Assembly (NCBI RefSeq): GCF_000720925.1
Contig: NZ_JOEE01000005.1
Coordinates: forward strand, 62,001 to 126,000
DNA length: 64,000 nt
Reading direction: 5' to 3'
DNA from: Phycicoccus jejuensis
GTDB taxonomy: Bacteria; Actinomycetota; Actinomycetes; Actinomycetales; Dermatophilaceae
The position numbers were made by a program, and so were the translations under genes. The notes beneath the pieces are model-generated. The model was not told where the DNA came from, ran no database searches, and saw only the letters and a list, made by a program, of their open reading frames with translations. Shown piece after piece: positions 8,959 to 18,921 of the stretch; the stretch's first letter is position 1, and every line of letters starts with the position of its first letter.

Positions 8959-9606
8959 GTGACCGCCTCCCGCGCACGGCAGCTGCACCTCGTGGTCGCC
9001 CTCGTGGCGACCTTCGCCCTCACGTTCCAGACCGCCCTCGTGCTGTCGGGGGAGGCGGTCCTCAACGACGAGGTGCCGCCGCTGGCCACGCGCCTGTACC
9101 GCCTGGTCGCCTACTTCACGATCCAGAGCAACGTCCTCGTCGCGGTCACGGCGTGGCAGCTGTGGCGCGACCCGCTGCGTGACGGCCGCTGGTGGCGCCC
9201 GGTGCGGCTCGCCGCGCTCGTCGGCATCACCGTGACCGGGCTCGTGCACTTCGTCCTGCTGCGGCCCCTGCTCGACCTGAGCGGGGCCAACTGGGTCGTC
9301 GACAAGCTGCTCCACATCGTCGTGCCGGTGCTCGCCGTGCTCGCCTGGGTGCTCGCCGGGCCGCGGCCGCGCACGACGTGGCGCACCGCCCTCGAGGCCC
9401 TCCTGTGGCCGCTGCTCTGGACGGCGTGGACCCTCGTCGTCGGCGGCCTGAGCGGCTGGTACCCCTACCCGTTCCTCGACCACCGGAGGAACGGTGTCGG
9501 CGCCGTGGTCGTCGCCGTGCTCGGGATCACCGTCCTCTTCCTGCTGCTCTTCGCCGCGGTCGTGGCCCTCGACCGCCGGCTCAGGCCGGCCAGTCGAGCT
9601 CGGTGA
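8959..9606 (+). CDS. Pr6Pr family membrane protein
   Basis: This 215-residue membrane protein has about six membrane segments. The features YFTIQSNVLVAVTAWQLW, LLHIVVPVLAVLAW and the extracellular LSGWYPYPFLDHRRNG are typical of the Pr6Pr family (FAR-17a/AIG1-like). The role is unknown in bacteria. The GTG start follows a -10 box by 7 bases. The 3' end overlaps the convergent histidine-rich gene by 26 bases, so antisense interference between the two transcripts is possible. Confidence 0.75.
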   Translation: MTASRARQLHLVVALVATFALTFQTALVLSGEAVLNDEVPPLATRLYRLVAYFTIQSNVLVAVTAWQLWRDPLRDGRWWRPVRLAALVGITVTGLVHFVLLRPLLDLSGANWVVDKLLHIVVPVLAVLAWVLAGPRPRTTWRTALEALLWPLLWTAWTLVVGGLSGWYPYPFLDHRRNGVGAVVVAVLGITVLFLLLFAAVVALDRRLRPASRAR

Positions 9607-9997
9607 CCTCGCCGCCCACGACCGTGGCCGTCATCGTCACCCCGTGGGTACCGACGGGGTAGAGCTCGTAGTCGCCGGCGAGCAGCTCGGGGTAGACGAG
9701 GCACGACACGGTGCCCGACGGGGTCGGCCGGGGCACGACCCCTACGTGGGGGAACGGCGACGCGTGCGCGTGGTCGTGCGGTCCGTCGTGCTCGTGGTGG
9801 TGCGGGTGGTCGTGGTGGTGCGGGTGGTCGTGGCCGTGCGGGTGGTCGGCGACCGCCCCGGCGGGCCGGATCTCGACCTCGAGGTCGTCCAGGTCGGGGC
9901 GGTGCTCGGGCATCGTCACGACGAGCGCGCCGACGTCGCCGCCGATGTCGAGGGGCACGGGCCCCTGTCCGGCGTACGGGTTCTCGGTGGTGGGCAC
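9581..9997 (-). CDS. Histidine-rich small protein linked to DUF4331
   Basis: This 138-residue protein has no signal peptide or membrane segment. Its two conserved-looking parts (VPLDIGGDVGALVVTMPEH near the start and YPELLAGDYELY near the end) resemble a small beta-rich family common in Actinobacteria, but I cannot name a function. Between them (about residues 73-100) lies a His/Asp/Pro run built from three six-residue units HPHGHD, HPHHHD and HPHHHE, which probably binds Ni, Zn or Co. The GTG start is chosen because AGAGGA lies 7 bases upstream. It is the third gene of the minus-strand set with DUF4331. Confidence 0.7.
   Translation of the reverse strand: MPTTENPYAGQGPVPLDIGGDVGALVVTMPEHRPDLDDLEVEIRPAGAVADHPHGHDHPHHHDHPHHHEHDGPHDHAHASPFPHVGVVPRPTPSGTVSCLVYPELLAGDYELYPVGTHGVTMTATVVGGEVTELDWPA
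9792..9845 (-). repeat. Three tandem 18-bp repeats encoding HPHxHD units
   Basis: Copies occupy 9792-9809, 9810-9827 and 9828-9845. The first two are identical and the third differs at two bases. The unit keeps the reading frame of the histidine-rich gene, so copy number can change without a frameshift. It is coding repeat DNA, not a CRISPR or regulatory array. Confidence 0.85.
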
Positions 9998-10033
9998 GGC
10001 AGTCCTCTCGGGCGGGAAGGGTGGAGCGGGCGG

Positions 10034-10072
10034 GCCCGCCCCGCCCACCGGGTCGCGGTGGACGGGGCGGGC
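10034..10072 (-). promoter_or_regulatory. Long GC hairpin between DUF4331 and His-rich genes
   Basis: Arms 10034-10043 and 10063-10072 pair over 10 bases. After one C-A mismatch, 10045-10049 pairs with 10057-10061, leaving a 7-base loop. It lies inside the 81-base gap after the DUF4331 stop, with no T-tract. It could be a terminator, a partial attenuator or an mRNA-stabilising stem that sets lower expression of the downstream histidine-rich gene. Confidence 0.5.
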
Positions 10073-10078
10073 GGTCGG

Positions 10079-11467
10079 TCAGGCGGCGCCGCCGGCGGTG
10101 CCGGGGGTCGTCTGGTACCCCCCGGCCGGCGTCCCCAGGTAGGGGAAGACGTCGAGGAACGGCGGGTTGGTGTTGCTCGTGCCGTCGGTCAGGCCGCCGG
10201 ACGCGTCGTCCGGCGTGAACGACGGGTCCACGAGGGGGATGGTCGCCCCGGCCACGGCGCGCAGCTCGATGGCCACGACGTCGTCGATCGGGCGGCGACC
10301 GTTGGGGAACCCCGCGGCGTCACCCGCGACGAGCCCGATGGGGTTCGGCTTCTTGGCCGGCGGCACCGCGAGGTTGAGTCGCAGCATGTCCGCCTGGTTC
10401 GCGCCGGTGTAGTTCTGGAAGCCCGGCACGACCCCCTTCGGGATGCCCGTCAGGAGGATCGCGAGCAGGTCGGCGCGGTCCTTCTTGTAGGCGGCCAGGC
10501 GGGGGAACACCCCGGGGTAGAGCACCGGCAGGAGACCGGCGAGCTCGGGCCGCGCCACGTACTGCGCGAACCGCTTGTCACCGTCGGGCCCGACCGAGTT
10601 CCACGTGTCCTTCTCGGCCATCGGGGTGATGACCTCGTTGAACAGCGGGTTGCCCAGCCGCGAGACCTGCCGGAAGGGCCCGGCGTCCTCGGCCTTGCCC
10701 TGCCCGACCTTGAGGACGCGGATCTTCTGGCGGCTGGCCGTGGCCCACACCCCGATGACCGAGCGGGTGTCGTCGACGTCCGTCGGCGCCCCGTGGCCGG
10801 CCGTGAGGTCGGTCTTGGGCACCTGGATCGCGATGCTGTGGACGTTGAGCCCCTGGGTGCCGTTGACCCCCGCCGCCGCGGCGGACGGGATGAGGTGCGC
10901 CATCTGGTAGGGCCGCAGCGTCCCGAGGTCGAAGATGCTGCCGAGGTCGACGTGGAAGCCCTCCGCCCGCTGCCCGGCGAACACGGTGCGCCCGCCCGCG
11001 ATGCGGTGGACCGCCTGCGCGGCGAGCTTCTCGTAGTTCGGCGTGCTGCGCGGCCCGACGTTGACCGGCGGGCAGGCCAGCCGCTCGGCGAGCGTCGTCC
11101 ACCCCTTGCCCTTCTCGTACCGCGTCACCGAGTAGTACTGCGGGCGGGTCCACGTCGAGTCGCTGATCGAGGTGATCGGGCCCGTGTTGTAGAGGAAGGT
11201 CTTCTTGTTGCGGATGCCGGTGACGAACCGGAACCGGTACACGATGTCGGCCTCGCCGGCCGTCCCCGAGTTGCTGATCTTGATCTCGTAGAGCACGTCG
11301 TCGCCGAACTCGTAGAAGTTCGGACCGCCCTGCGGGTTCTGGAAGGGGATGAAGTTGGCGATGAGCGTGACGTGGCTCGGCTTGTCCGGGCTGACGAACG
11401 CGTAGACGTCGGTGTTGTCGGCGACGGGGTCCTTGGAGACCTCGGGGGCTTCGCGGTGGGAGGACAT
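10079..11467 (-). CDS. DUF4331 domain-containing protein
   Basis: This 462-residue protein opens with SSHREAP...DNTDVYAFVSPD, the hallmark of DUF4331, and continues with DVLYEIKISNSG, GGRTVFAGQRAEGFHVDLG, NVHSIAIQVPKTDL and NEVITPMAEKDTWN, all family landmarks. The function is unknown; members are often exported or membrane-associated in bacteria and algae. This copy has no signal peptide of its own. Its ATG overlaps the stop of a Tat-signal gene by one base (TGATG), so it may depend on that partner for coupling. It ends 81 bases before the histidine-rich gene. Confidence 0.85.
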   Translation of the reverse strand: MSSHREAPEVSKDPVADNTDVYAFVSPDKPSHVTLIANFIPFQNPQGGPNFYEFGDDVLYEIKISNSGTAGEADIVYRFRFVTGIRNKKTFLYNTGPITSISDSTWTRPQYYSVTRYEKGKGWTTLAERLACPPVNVGPRSTPNYEKLAAQAVHRIAGGRTVFAGQRAEGFHVDLGSIFDLGTLRPYQMAHLIPSAAAAGVNGTQGLNVHSIAIQVPKTDLTAGHGAPTDVDDTRSVIGVWATASRQKIRVLKVGQGKAEDAGPFRQVSRLGNPLFNEVITPMAEKDTWNSVGPDGDKRFAQYVARPELAGLLPVLYPGVFPRLAAYKKDRADLLAILLTGIPKGVVPGFQNYTGANQADMLRLNLAVPPAKKPNPIGLVAGDAAGFPNGRRPIDDVVAIELRAVAGATIPLVDPSFTPDDASGGLTDGTSNTNPPFLDVFPYLGTPAGGYQTTPGTAGGAA

Positions 11468-11730
11468 CAGGCCTTCCCTCCCGACGCCTTGACGAGCCGG
11501 CGGACGAGGGCGGGGTCGTGGACCTCGACCTCCTCCTCGCCGACCATGAGCGAGATGACCCCGGAGCCGGGGTCCTCGATGAACGCGACGAGCACGGCGT
11601 TGTCGAGCTCGCCGAGGACCTCGTCCTTGTCACGGACGGTGGCCTGCGCCGCCGTGGCCGTGGCGACGACGGCGATGGCCGTCGTCGACCCCGCCGCCGC
11701 CAGGAGGCCGCGTCGTGATGTCCCTGCCAT
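11467..11730 (-). CDS. Small exported protein with Tat-type signal, DUF4331 partner
   Basis: This 87-residue product starts [14 protein letters not shown], an SRRGLL twin-arginine motif followed by a hydrophobic Ala/Thr/Val stretch and a probable cleavage site after AAQA. The mature part is only about 55 residues, acidic at first ([14 protein letters not shown]) and ending basic ([11 protein letters not shown]). I do not recognise the family. The ATG at 11730 is preferred over the upstream in-frame codon because of the signal peptide and a GGGAAG ribosome-binding site. It is the first gene of the DUF4331 set, with coupled translation into DUF4331. Confidence 0.7.
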   Translation of the reverse strand: MAGTSRRGLLAAAGSTTAIAVVATATAAQATVRDKDEVLGELDNAVLVAFIEDPGSGVISLMVGEEEVEVHDPALVRRLVKASGGKA

Positions 11731-11862
11731 GGTGCTTCCCTTCGTGGGGCGCGGGAGGACCTCCCGCGCGGGAGCGGGCCGCGGACGTCGACCACCTGGG
11801 TCCACAGCGACCCGTTGGTGTTCGGAGCCGTGCCCCGGAGCGGATGGGTCGACCCGTCACGG

Positions 11863-11868
11863 CAGAAT
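11863..11868 (+). promoter_or_regulatory. -10 box (CAGAAT) of leaderless hisI
   Basis: CAGAAT lies 6 bases before the GTG at 11875. The 144-base gap between the divergent Tat-signal gene and hisI holds no other feature that I can support. Confidence 0.45.
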
Positions 11869-11874
11869 GGGCGG

Positions 11875-12243
11875 GTGCCGACCGACCCCGCCCTCGACCC
11901 CTCCGTCGCCGCCCGCCTGAAGCGCGACGAGCACGGTCTCGTCGCCGCGATCGTCCAGCAGCACGACAGCGGTGAGGTCCTCATGCTCGGCTGGATGGAC
12001 GACGAGGCGTTGCGCCGCACCCTGACCGAGGGCCGCGTGACGTTCTGGTCGCGCAGCCGCCAGGAGTACTGGCGCAAGGGGGACACCTCCGGCCACGCCC
12101 AGCACGTGCGCTCGGTCGCGCTCGACTGCGACGGCGACGCCCTCCTCGTCCGCGTCGAGCAGGTCGGCGCGGCCTGCCACACCGGCGACCGCACGTGCTT
12201 CGACGCGGGGGACCTCGGCGCGGTCGTCGGGGCGGGCGCATGA
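11875..12243 (+). CDS. hisI: Phosphoribosyl-AMP cyclohydrolase
   Basis: HisI opens the adenine ring of phosphoribosyl-AMP in the third histidine step. The 122-residue protein shows [31 protein letters not shown], the acidic metal site [12 protein letters not shown] and the zinc cysteines in [12 protein letters not shown]. It is the monofunctional form, without a HisE domain. The start is the GTG directly behind a -10 box. Its stop overlaps the trpE ATG (ATGA), so histidine and tryptophan genes share one transcript start here. Confidence 0.95.
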   Translation: MPTDPALDPSVAARLKRDEHGLVAAIVQQHDSGEVLMLGWMDDEALRRTLTEGRVTFWSRSRQEYWRKGDTSGHAQHVRSVALDCDGDALLVRVEQVGAACHTGDRTCFDAGDLGAVVGAGA

Positions 12244-13796
12244 GCGCCGCCGAGACGCCGGACCTCGCGTACGGGCAGACCTGGCCGGCGCTCGACGCGT
12301 TCGGCGTGCTCGCGCGCGACCGGCGCGTCATCCCCGTCGTCCGGCGCCTCATGGGCGACGCCGAGACACCGGTCGGGGTGTACCGCAAGCTCGCCGGCGA
12401 CCGGCCCGGCACCTTCCTCCTCGAGTCCGCCGAGCACGGCGGCGTGTGGTCGCGCTGGTCGATCATCGGGGCGGCCAGCCGCGCCACCCTCACCGAGCGC
12501 GACGGCGAGGCGCACTGGCTCGGCGAGCCGCCGGTCGGCGTGCCCACCGACGGCCCGGCGACCGAGGCCCTGCGCGCCACGATGGAGGTGCTCGCGACGC
12601 CGCCGATCGCCGGCCTGCCCCCGCTGACCGGCGGGATGGTCGGCGCCGTCTCGTACGACGCGGTGCGCCGCTGGGAGAAGGTCCCGAGCGACCTGCCGGA
12701 CGAGCTCGGGGTCCCCGAGCTCGCGATGATGCTCGCCACCGACCTCGCGGTGCTCGACCACGCCGACGGCTCGATCCTCCTCGTCGCCAACGCCGTCAAC
12801 TACGACGACACCGACGAGCGCGTCGAGCAGGCCTGGTCCGACGCCGTCGCCCGCCTCGACGCGATGACCGCGGCGCTCGCCGCGCCGGCCCCGAGCACCG
12901 TCGCCGTCGTCGACACCGAGGCCGTCGAGTCCGCGATGGCCGGCGTCCGGTCGAACACCACCCGCGAGCGCTACGAGGAGGTCGTCGAGCTCGCCAAGGA
13001 GGACATCCGCGCGGGCGAGGTGTTCCAGGTCGTCCTCTCGCAGCGGTTCTCGCTCGACTGCCCGGCCGACCCGCTCGAGGTCTACCGCGCCCTGCGGGCC
13101 TCCAACCCGAGCCCCTACATGTACCTCTTCCGCTTCCCGGCACCCGACGGGTCCGACTACGCCGTCGTCGGCAGCAGCCCGGAGGCGCTCGTCCGGGTCA
13201 CAGGGGAGCGGGCCATCACGCACCCGATCGCCGGGTCGCGGCCGCGCGGCAAGACGCCCGAGGACGACGTCCGGCTCGCCGAGGAGCTGCTGGCCGACCC
13301 CAAGGAGCGCGCCGAGCACGTCATGCTCGTCGACCTCGGCCGCAACGACCTCCAGCGCGTCTGCCGCCCCGGCACCGTCGACGTCGTCGAGTTCATGGAC
13401 GTGCGCCGCTACAGCCACGTCATGCACCTGGAGTCGACGGTCGTCGGTGACACCCGGCCGGGCGTCGGCGCGTACGACGTGCTCGTGTCGACCTTCCCGG
13501 CCGGCACCCTCTCCGGCGCCCCGAAGCCGCGCGCGCTCGCGCTCATCGAGCACTACGAGCCCTCGCGGCGCGGGGTCTACGGCGGCGTCGTCGGCTACCT
13601 CGACTTCCACGGCGACCTCGACATGGCGATCGCCATCCGCACCGCGCTCGTCCGCGACGGCGTCGCGCACGTGCAGGCCGGCGCCGGCATCGTCGCCGAC
13701 TCGGTGCCGGCCCGCGAGCACGAGGAGTGCGTCGCGAAGGCCACCGCCGCGCTGCGCGCCGTCGCGACGGCCGGGGCGATGCGGACCGTGTCGTGA
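12240..13796 (+). CDS. trpE: Anthranilate synthase component I
   Basis: TrpE converts chorismate to anthranilate with ammonia from a TrpG subunit, which is not in this window. The 518-residue protein has the N-terminal regulatory part with LLESAEHGG (the LLES motif associated with tryptophan feedback inhibition) and the chorismate-binding C-terminal half: [49 protein letters not shown] and [14 protein letters not shown]. No trp attenuator or leader peptide is present, because the gene overlaps hisI. Its stop overlaps the next gene (GTGA). Confidence 0.97.
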   Translation: MSAAETPDLAYGQTWPALDAFGVLARDRRVIPVVRRLMGDAETPVGVYRKLAGDRPGTFLLESAEHGGVWSRWSIIGAASRATLTERDGEAHWLGEPPVGVPTDGPATEALRATMEVLATPPIAGLPPLTGGMVGAVSYDAVRRWEKVPSDLPDELGVPELAMMLATDLAVLDHADGSILLVANAVNYDDTDERVEQAWSDAVARLDAMTAALAAPAPSTVAVVDTEAVESAMAGVRSNTTRERYEEVVELAKEDIRAGEVFQVVLSQRFSLDCPADPLEVYRALRASNPSPYMYLFRFPAPDGSDYAVVGSSPEALVRVTGERAITHPIAGSRPRGKTPEDDVRLAEELLADPKERAEHVMLVDLGRNDLQRVCRPGTVDVVEFMDVRRYSHVMHLESTVVGDTRPGVGAYDVLVSTFPAGTLSGAPKPRALALIEHYEPSRRGVYGGVVGYLDFHGDLDMAIAIRTALVRDGVAHVQAGAGIVADSVPAREHEECVAKATAALRAVATAGAMRTVS

Positions 13797-14398
13797 GGCG
13801 GCTGACCGGCAAGGGCCCCGTCGCCCTCCTCGCGCTGCTCGGCGCGGGCGTCGTCCTCGTCGCCGGGTTCCGGCCGTGGGTCTCCGGCACCGTCGCCGAC
13901 GCCGTCCTCGGCGGCAGCCGGGTCGAGGCCACCGGCGCGGAGGTGGCGCCCGGGCTCTCGGCGATCGCCCTCGCGGTCGCCGCCGCGGCCGTCGCCGTCG
14001 TCGCCGCCGGCCGGGTCGGCCGCACGGTGGCCCTCGTCCTCTGGGCCGGGTGCCTCGTCGTCGCCGGCGCGCTCACCGTCCGGGTGCTCGGCGACCCCTC
14101 CGGCGCGCTCGGGCCGGTCGCGGCCACACGCGTCGGCCGCACCGGCACCGTCGAGGCGGTCGCCTCCGCGACGGCGATGCCCTGGGTGGCGCTGCTCGGC
14201 GTCCTCGTCGCCGCGCTGGCCCTCGGCTGCGCGCTCGCCGGGGCGCGCCGGTGGGCCGGGCCGTCCCGCCGTTACGAGGCGCCGGGCACGGCCGAGGGCC
14301 ACGTCGCCGGCCGGCGGGGCGAGCGGGTGGCGAGCGACTGGGACGACCTCTCCGCGGGCCGTGACCCCACCGACGTCGGCGACGACGCCACGACCTGA
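13793..14398 (+). CDS. Trp biosynthesis-associated membrane protein
   Basis: This 201-residue protein has four membrane segments and matches the actinobacterial Trp-operon membrane protein family (Trp_oprn_chp). The features are GFRPWVSG after the first segment, a long loop with [17 protein letters not shown], and a charged C-terminal tail. Its role is unknown, but it is nearly always placed between trpE and trpC. The GTG start overlaps the trpE stop, which supports coupled translation. Confidence 0.85.
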   Translation: MRRLTGKGPVALLALLGAGVVLVAGFRPWVSGTVADAVLGGSRVEATGAEVAPGLSAIALAVAAAAVAVVAAGRVGRTVALVLWAGCLVVAGALTVRVLGDPSGALGPVAATRVGRTGTVEAVASATAMPWVALLGVLVAALALGCALAGARRWAGPSRRYEAPGTAEGHVAGRRGERVASDWDDLSAGRDPTDVGDDATT

Positions 14399-14463
14399 CA
14401 GAATCGACACGACGCCACGCCCCGGGCCGACCGGCCCCCGACCCCTTCCGAGGTGGAGCCCCC

Positions 14464-14691
14464 ATGAGCGAGATCGAAGACCACGGCCACAGCCTGGCGG
14501 CGTGGACCGCGGTGGGGATCATCATCGTCGCGTCGGCCATCATGTGCCTCGCGGTGATGTTCCCCAACGTCCCGCTGTTCATCGGCGGGGCGGTGCTGGC
14601 CGTCGTCGGCGGCATCGCCGGCAAGGTCCTCTCCATGGCCGGGTACGGCGCGGCCGGGCGCGACCGCGGCGAGGCCCCCTCGATCCGATGA
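14464..14691 (+). CDS. HGxxPAAW-type small membrane protein
   Basis: This 75-residue protein carries [11 protein letters not shown] at residues 7-17, a variant of the HGxxPAAW signature with leucine in place of the proline, then two membrane segments separated by PNVPLF and a short charged tail. The family has no known function and is restricted to actinobacterial trp loci. It follows the Trp membrane protein after 65 bases, with GAGGTGGAG as a ribosome-binding site, and its stop overlaps the ATG of trpC (ATGA). Confidence 0.85.
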   Translation: MSEIEDHGHSLAAWTAVGIIIVASAIMCLAVMFPNVPLFIGGAVLAVVGGIAGKVLSMAGYGAAGRDRGEAPSIR

Positions 14692-15502
14692 CCGGCGGTC
14701 CTCCCGTGGCCTCCGTCCTCGACTCCATCGTCGATGGGGTCCGTGAGGACCTCGCCGAGCGCGAGGAGCACCTGCCGCTCGAGCGGGTCCGCGAGCTCGC
14801 GGCCGCCGCCCCGCCGGCGCTCGACGCCGAGGCGGCGTTCCGGCGCCCCGGTCTCGCGCTCGTCGCCGAGGTCAAGCGCGCGAGCCCGAGCAAGGGAGCG
14901 CTCTCGGACATCCCGGATCCCGCGGCCCTCGCCGCCGCCTACGAGGTCGGTGGCGCCAGCGCGATCTCGGTCCTCACCGAGCAGCGGCGCTTCGGCGGCA
15001 GCCTCGCCGACCTCGACGCCGTGCGCGCCGCTGTGTCGATCCCCGTGCTGCGCAAGGACTTCGTCGTCACCGACTACCAGGTCTGGGAGGCGCGGGCCCA
15101 CGGCGCCGACATCGTGCTGCTCATCGTGGCCGCGCTCGACGACGACTTGTTCCGGTCGCTGCTCGCCCGCGTCGGCGAGCTCGGGATGACCGCGCTCGTC
15201 GAGGTCCACGACGAGGCCGAGACCCAGCGCGCCGTCGACGCCGGCGCCACCGTCATCGGCGTCAACGCCCGCAACCTCAAGACCCTCGAGGTGCACCCCG
15301 ACACCTTCTCGCGGCTGCGGCCGCTCGTCCCGGACGGCGTCGTCATCGTCGCCGAGTCGGGCATCACCGGGCCCGCCGACGCGGCGGCGTACGCGGCGCA
15401 GGGCGCCGACGTCGTCCTCGTCGGCGAGGCCCTCGTCCGCGACGGCGACCCGGCGGCCGGGGCCGCCGCGATCGTCGCCGCCGGAGCCGTGGAGGCGACC
15501 CC

Positions 15503-15506
<4 letters not shown>
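14688..15506 (+). CDS. trpC: Indole-3-glycerol phosphate synthase
   Basis: TrpC cyclises CdRP to indole-3-glycerol phosphate. The 272-residue TIM barrel shows [12 protein letters not shown] with the catalytic lysine, the second lysine in [29 protein letters not shown] and IVAESGIT. The ATG at 14688 overlaps the preceding stop; an in-frame GTG at 14706 would give the shorter N-terminus VASVLDSIV, seen in many homologues. The phosphoribosylanthranilate isomerase partner (trpF or priA) is not in the window. Confidence 0.95.
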
Positions 15507-16746
<1,240 letters not shown>

Positions 16747-16750
<4 letters not shown>

Positions 16751-17565
16751 GCACCACCCAGGCCACCCGCCTCGGGGAGGTTCTCGAGCGCTGCCGCGCC
16801 GAGGGCCGCGCCGCGCTCGTCGGCTACCTCCCGGTCGGCTACCCGAGCGTCGAGGGCTCCATCGAGGCGATGAAGGTCCTCGTCGAGGCCGGCTGCGACA
16901 TCGTCGAGGTCGGCGTCGCGTACAGCGACCCGGTCATCGACGGCCCGGTCAACCAGGAGGCGATGGCCGCCGCCCTCGCCGCCGGGGTCCGCGTCGACGA
17001 CGTCTTCACCGCTGTCTCGGCCGTCCGCGACGCGGGCGCCGTCCCGGTCGTCATGACCTACTGGAACCTCGTGCTCAAGCGGGGCGTCGAGGCCTTCGCC
17101 GCCGACCTCGAGGCGGCCGGGGGCGCAGGCCTCATCACCCCGGACCTCGTGCCGGACGAGGCCGACGACTGGCTGGCCGCGAGCGAGCGGCACGGCCTGG
17201 ACCGGGTCTTCCTCGTGGCCCCGAGCAGCACCCCCGACCGCCTCGAGAAGGTCACCTCGGCCTGCCGCGGGTTCGTCTACGCCGCCTCGACGATGGGGGT
17301 TACGGGGGTGCGCACCAGCGTCGACACCGACGCCCGCACGCTCGTCGAGCGCGTCCGCGAGGTCACCGACGTCCCCGTCTGCATCGGCCTCGGCGTCTCC
17401 ACCCGCGAGCAGGCGGCCGAGATCGCCGCCTACGCCGACGGCGTCATCGTCGGGTCCGCGCTCGTGCGGACCCTCGCCGGCGACGGGGAACTCTCCGAGC
17501 GGCTCGAGGCGTTGCGCAGTCTGACCACCGAGCTGGCCCAGGGTGTCCGGGAGGGGAAGCGATGA
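16747..17565 (+). CDS. trpA: Tryptophan synthase alpha chain
   Basis: TrpA cleaves indole-3-glycerol phosphate and passes indole through the tunnel to TrpB. The 272-residue barrel has the catalytic Glu in [17 protein letters not shown] and the catalytic Asp in the same motif. This differs from the usual ELGVPFSDPLADGP by Y for F and VI for LA near the active site. Later landmarks are [11 protein letters not shown] and VCIGLGVST. The stop overlaps the ATG of the MauE-like gene, so the transcript continues past trpA. Confidence 0.95.
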
Positions 17566-18080
17566 GCACGAGCACCGACGAGGTGGGCACCGCGCCCGCC
17601 CCCTGGTACCGCTCGGAGCGTGTCCTCGACGTCGTCGGGCTCGCGGCCCGCCTCTTCCTCGGGGTCGTCCTCGTGTGGGCCGGGTTCGCCAAGGTCGGCC
17701 GCCCGCTGACCTCGCAGCGCGCGGTGCAGGCCTACGACCTGCCGTTCCTCTCGTTGGACGTCGCGGGCTGGATCGGCCTCGCGCTGCCCTTCCTCGAGAT
17801 CGTCCTCGGGGTCCTCCTCGTCCTCGGGCTCTTCACGCGGCCGGCGGCGATCGTGGGGACGCTGCTCATGGTCGTCTTCGTCATCGGGATCTCGCAGGCG
17901 TGGGCCCGTGGCCTGACCATCGACTGCGGCTGCTTCGGCGGCGGCGGCCAGGTGGGCGCCAACGAGACGAAGTACCCTCAGGAGATCGCGCGCGACGCCT
18001 CGTTCGCCCTCGCCGGCGCGTGGCTCTGGTGGCGGCCGCGCACCCTCGCCTCCCTCGACCGCGTCCTCTTCGGACACTGA
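17562..18080 (+). CDS. DoxX/MauE-family membrane protein
   Basis: This 172-residue protein has four membrane segments and begins its core with LAARLFLGVVLVWAGFAKV, typical of the MauE/DoxX superfamily. After the third segment comes CGCFGGGG, a cysteine pair facing the outside as in MauE-like redox partners. The ATG overlaps the trpA stop (ATGA). A DsbA-type gene follows after 30 bases, so I infer a role in passing disulfide or electron equivalents to that protein. The specific substrate is not known. Confidence 0.78.
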   Translation: MSTSTDEVGTAPAPWYRSERVLDVVGLAARLFLGVVLVWAGFAKVGRPLTSQRAVQAYDLPFLSLDVAGWIGLALPFLEIVLGVLLVLGLFTRPAAIVGTLLMVVFVIGISQAWARGLTIDCGCFGGGGQVGANETKYPQEIARDASFALAGAWLWWRPRTLASLDRVLFGH

Positions 18081-18110
18081 CCGACCGCACCGAAAGGCAT
18101 CACCCCCGAC

Positions 18111-18890
18111 ATGGCCAAGAACTCGACGAAGCCGAGGCCGGGCAACGCCCGCCAGGCGAAGATCCAGGCGGCGCAGAAGGCGAACGGCGGCGGGGGTGTC
18201 AACAAGATCGTCGTCGCGACGGTCGTCGTGGTCGTCGCCATCGTCGCGGTCGTCGGCGGTGTCATCTGGATGGAGACCTCGCAGAAGAACGCCGTGACCG
18301 GTGGCGGCAACGCCGTGCCGGCGGGCGCCGCGGGCCTGGGCGCCGGGTACCCGGCGTTCACCGACGTCAAGGCGGTCGCGGGCGCGCCGACGCTCGACGT
18401 CTTCGAGGACTTCCAGTGCCCGGCCTGCAAGGCCTTCGAGGACCAGCTCGGCCCGACCGTCGAGTCCCTCGCGAAGGAGGGCAAGGTCAAGGTCGTCTAC
18501 CACGTGAAGAACTTCCTCGACGACAACCTGCGCAACGACAGCTCCACCAAGGCCGGCAACGCCGCCTTCTGCGCGGCCGACGCGGGCAAGTTCCAGGAGT
18601 TCCACGACCAGGCCTACGCCAATCAGCCGAGCGAGGGCGCCGGGTTCACCGACGCACAGCTCAAGGGCTTCGCCTCCGCGGCCGGCATCACCGGCAGCGC
18701 GCTGACGACCTGGCAGCAGTGCTACGACGCCGGCAAGTACGTCGACTACGTCAACTCGGTCGAGAAGAAGAGCTTCGAGGACGGCGTGCGCGGCACCCCG
18801 ACCCTGCGTCTGAACGGCAAGGACCTCGACCTCGGCCAGGTCGGCACCCCCGAGCTGCTGACCCAGGCGATCCAGGACGCCACGAAGTGA
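18111..18890 (+). CDS. Membrane-anchored DsbA-family thiol:disulfide oxidoreductase
   Basis: This 259-residue protein has a basic N-terminus, one membrane anchor (about residues 31-52) and an external thioredoxin-fold domain with helical insert. The active site reads FEDFQCPACKAF near residue 103 (CPAC) and the cis-proline loop reads GTPTLRLNG. Two further cysteines (AAFCAAD and WQQCYD) could form a structural disulfide. It is probably cotranscribed with the MauE-like gene before it and with lgt, 31 bases later, so it acts outside the membrane on secreted proteins. Confidence 0.88.
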   Translation: MAKNSTKPRPGNARQAKIQAAQKANGGGGVNKIVVATVVVVVAIVAVVGGVIWMETSQKNAVTGGGNAVPAGAAGLGAGYPAFTDVKAVAGAPTLDVFEDFQCPACKAFEDQLGPTVESLAKEGKVKVVYHVKNFLDDNLRNDSSTKAGNAAFCAADAGKFQEFHDQAYANQPSEGAGFTDAQLKGFASAAGITGSALTTWQQCYDAGKYVDYVNSVEKKSFEDGVRGTPTLRLNGKDLDLGQVGTPELLTQAIQDATK

Positions 18891-18921
18891 CCCCGGTGAT
18901 CCGGCAGGCGGGTCGTCCGGC

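Noticed and set aside
9792..9845. Regular repeats that might suggest a CRISPR array
   Set aside because: The units are directly adjacent without spacers and encode an in-frame His-rich tract.
11731..11874. A trp leader peptide or attenuator before hisI-trpE
   Set aside because: No Trp-codon run or alternative hairpins are visible; hisI overlaps trpE and has a -10 box right at its start.
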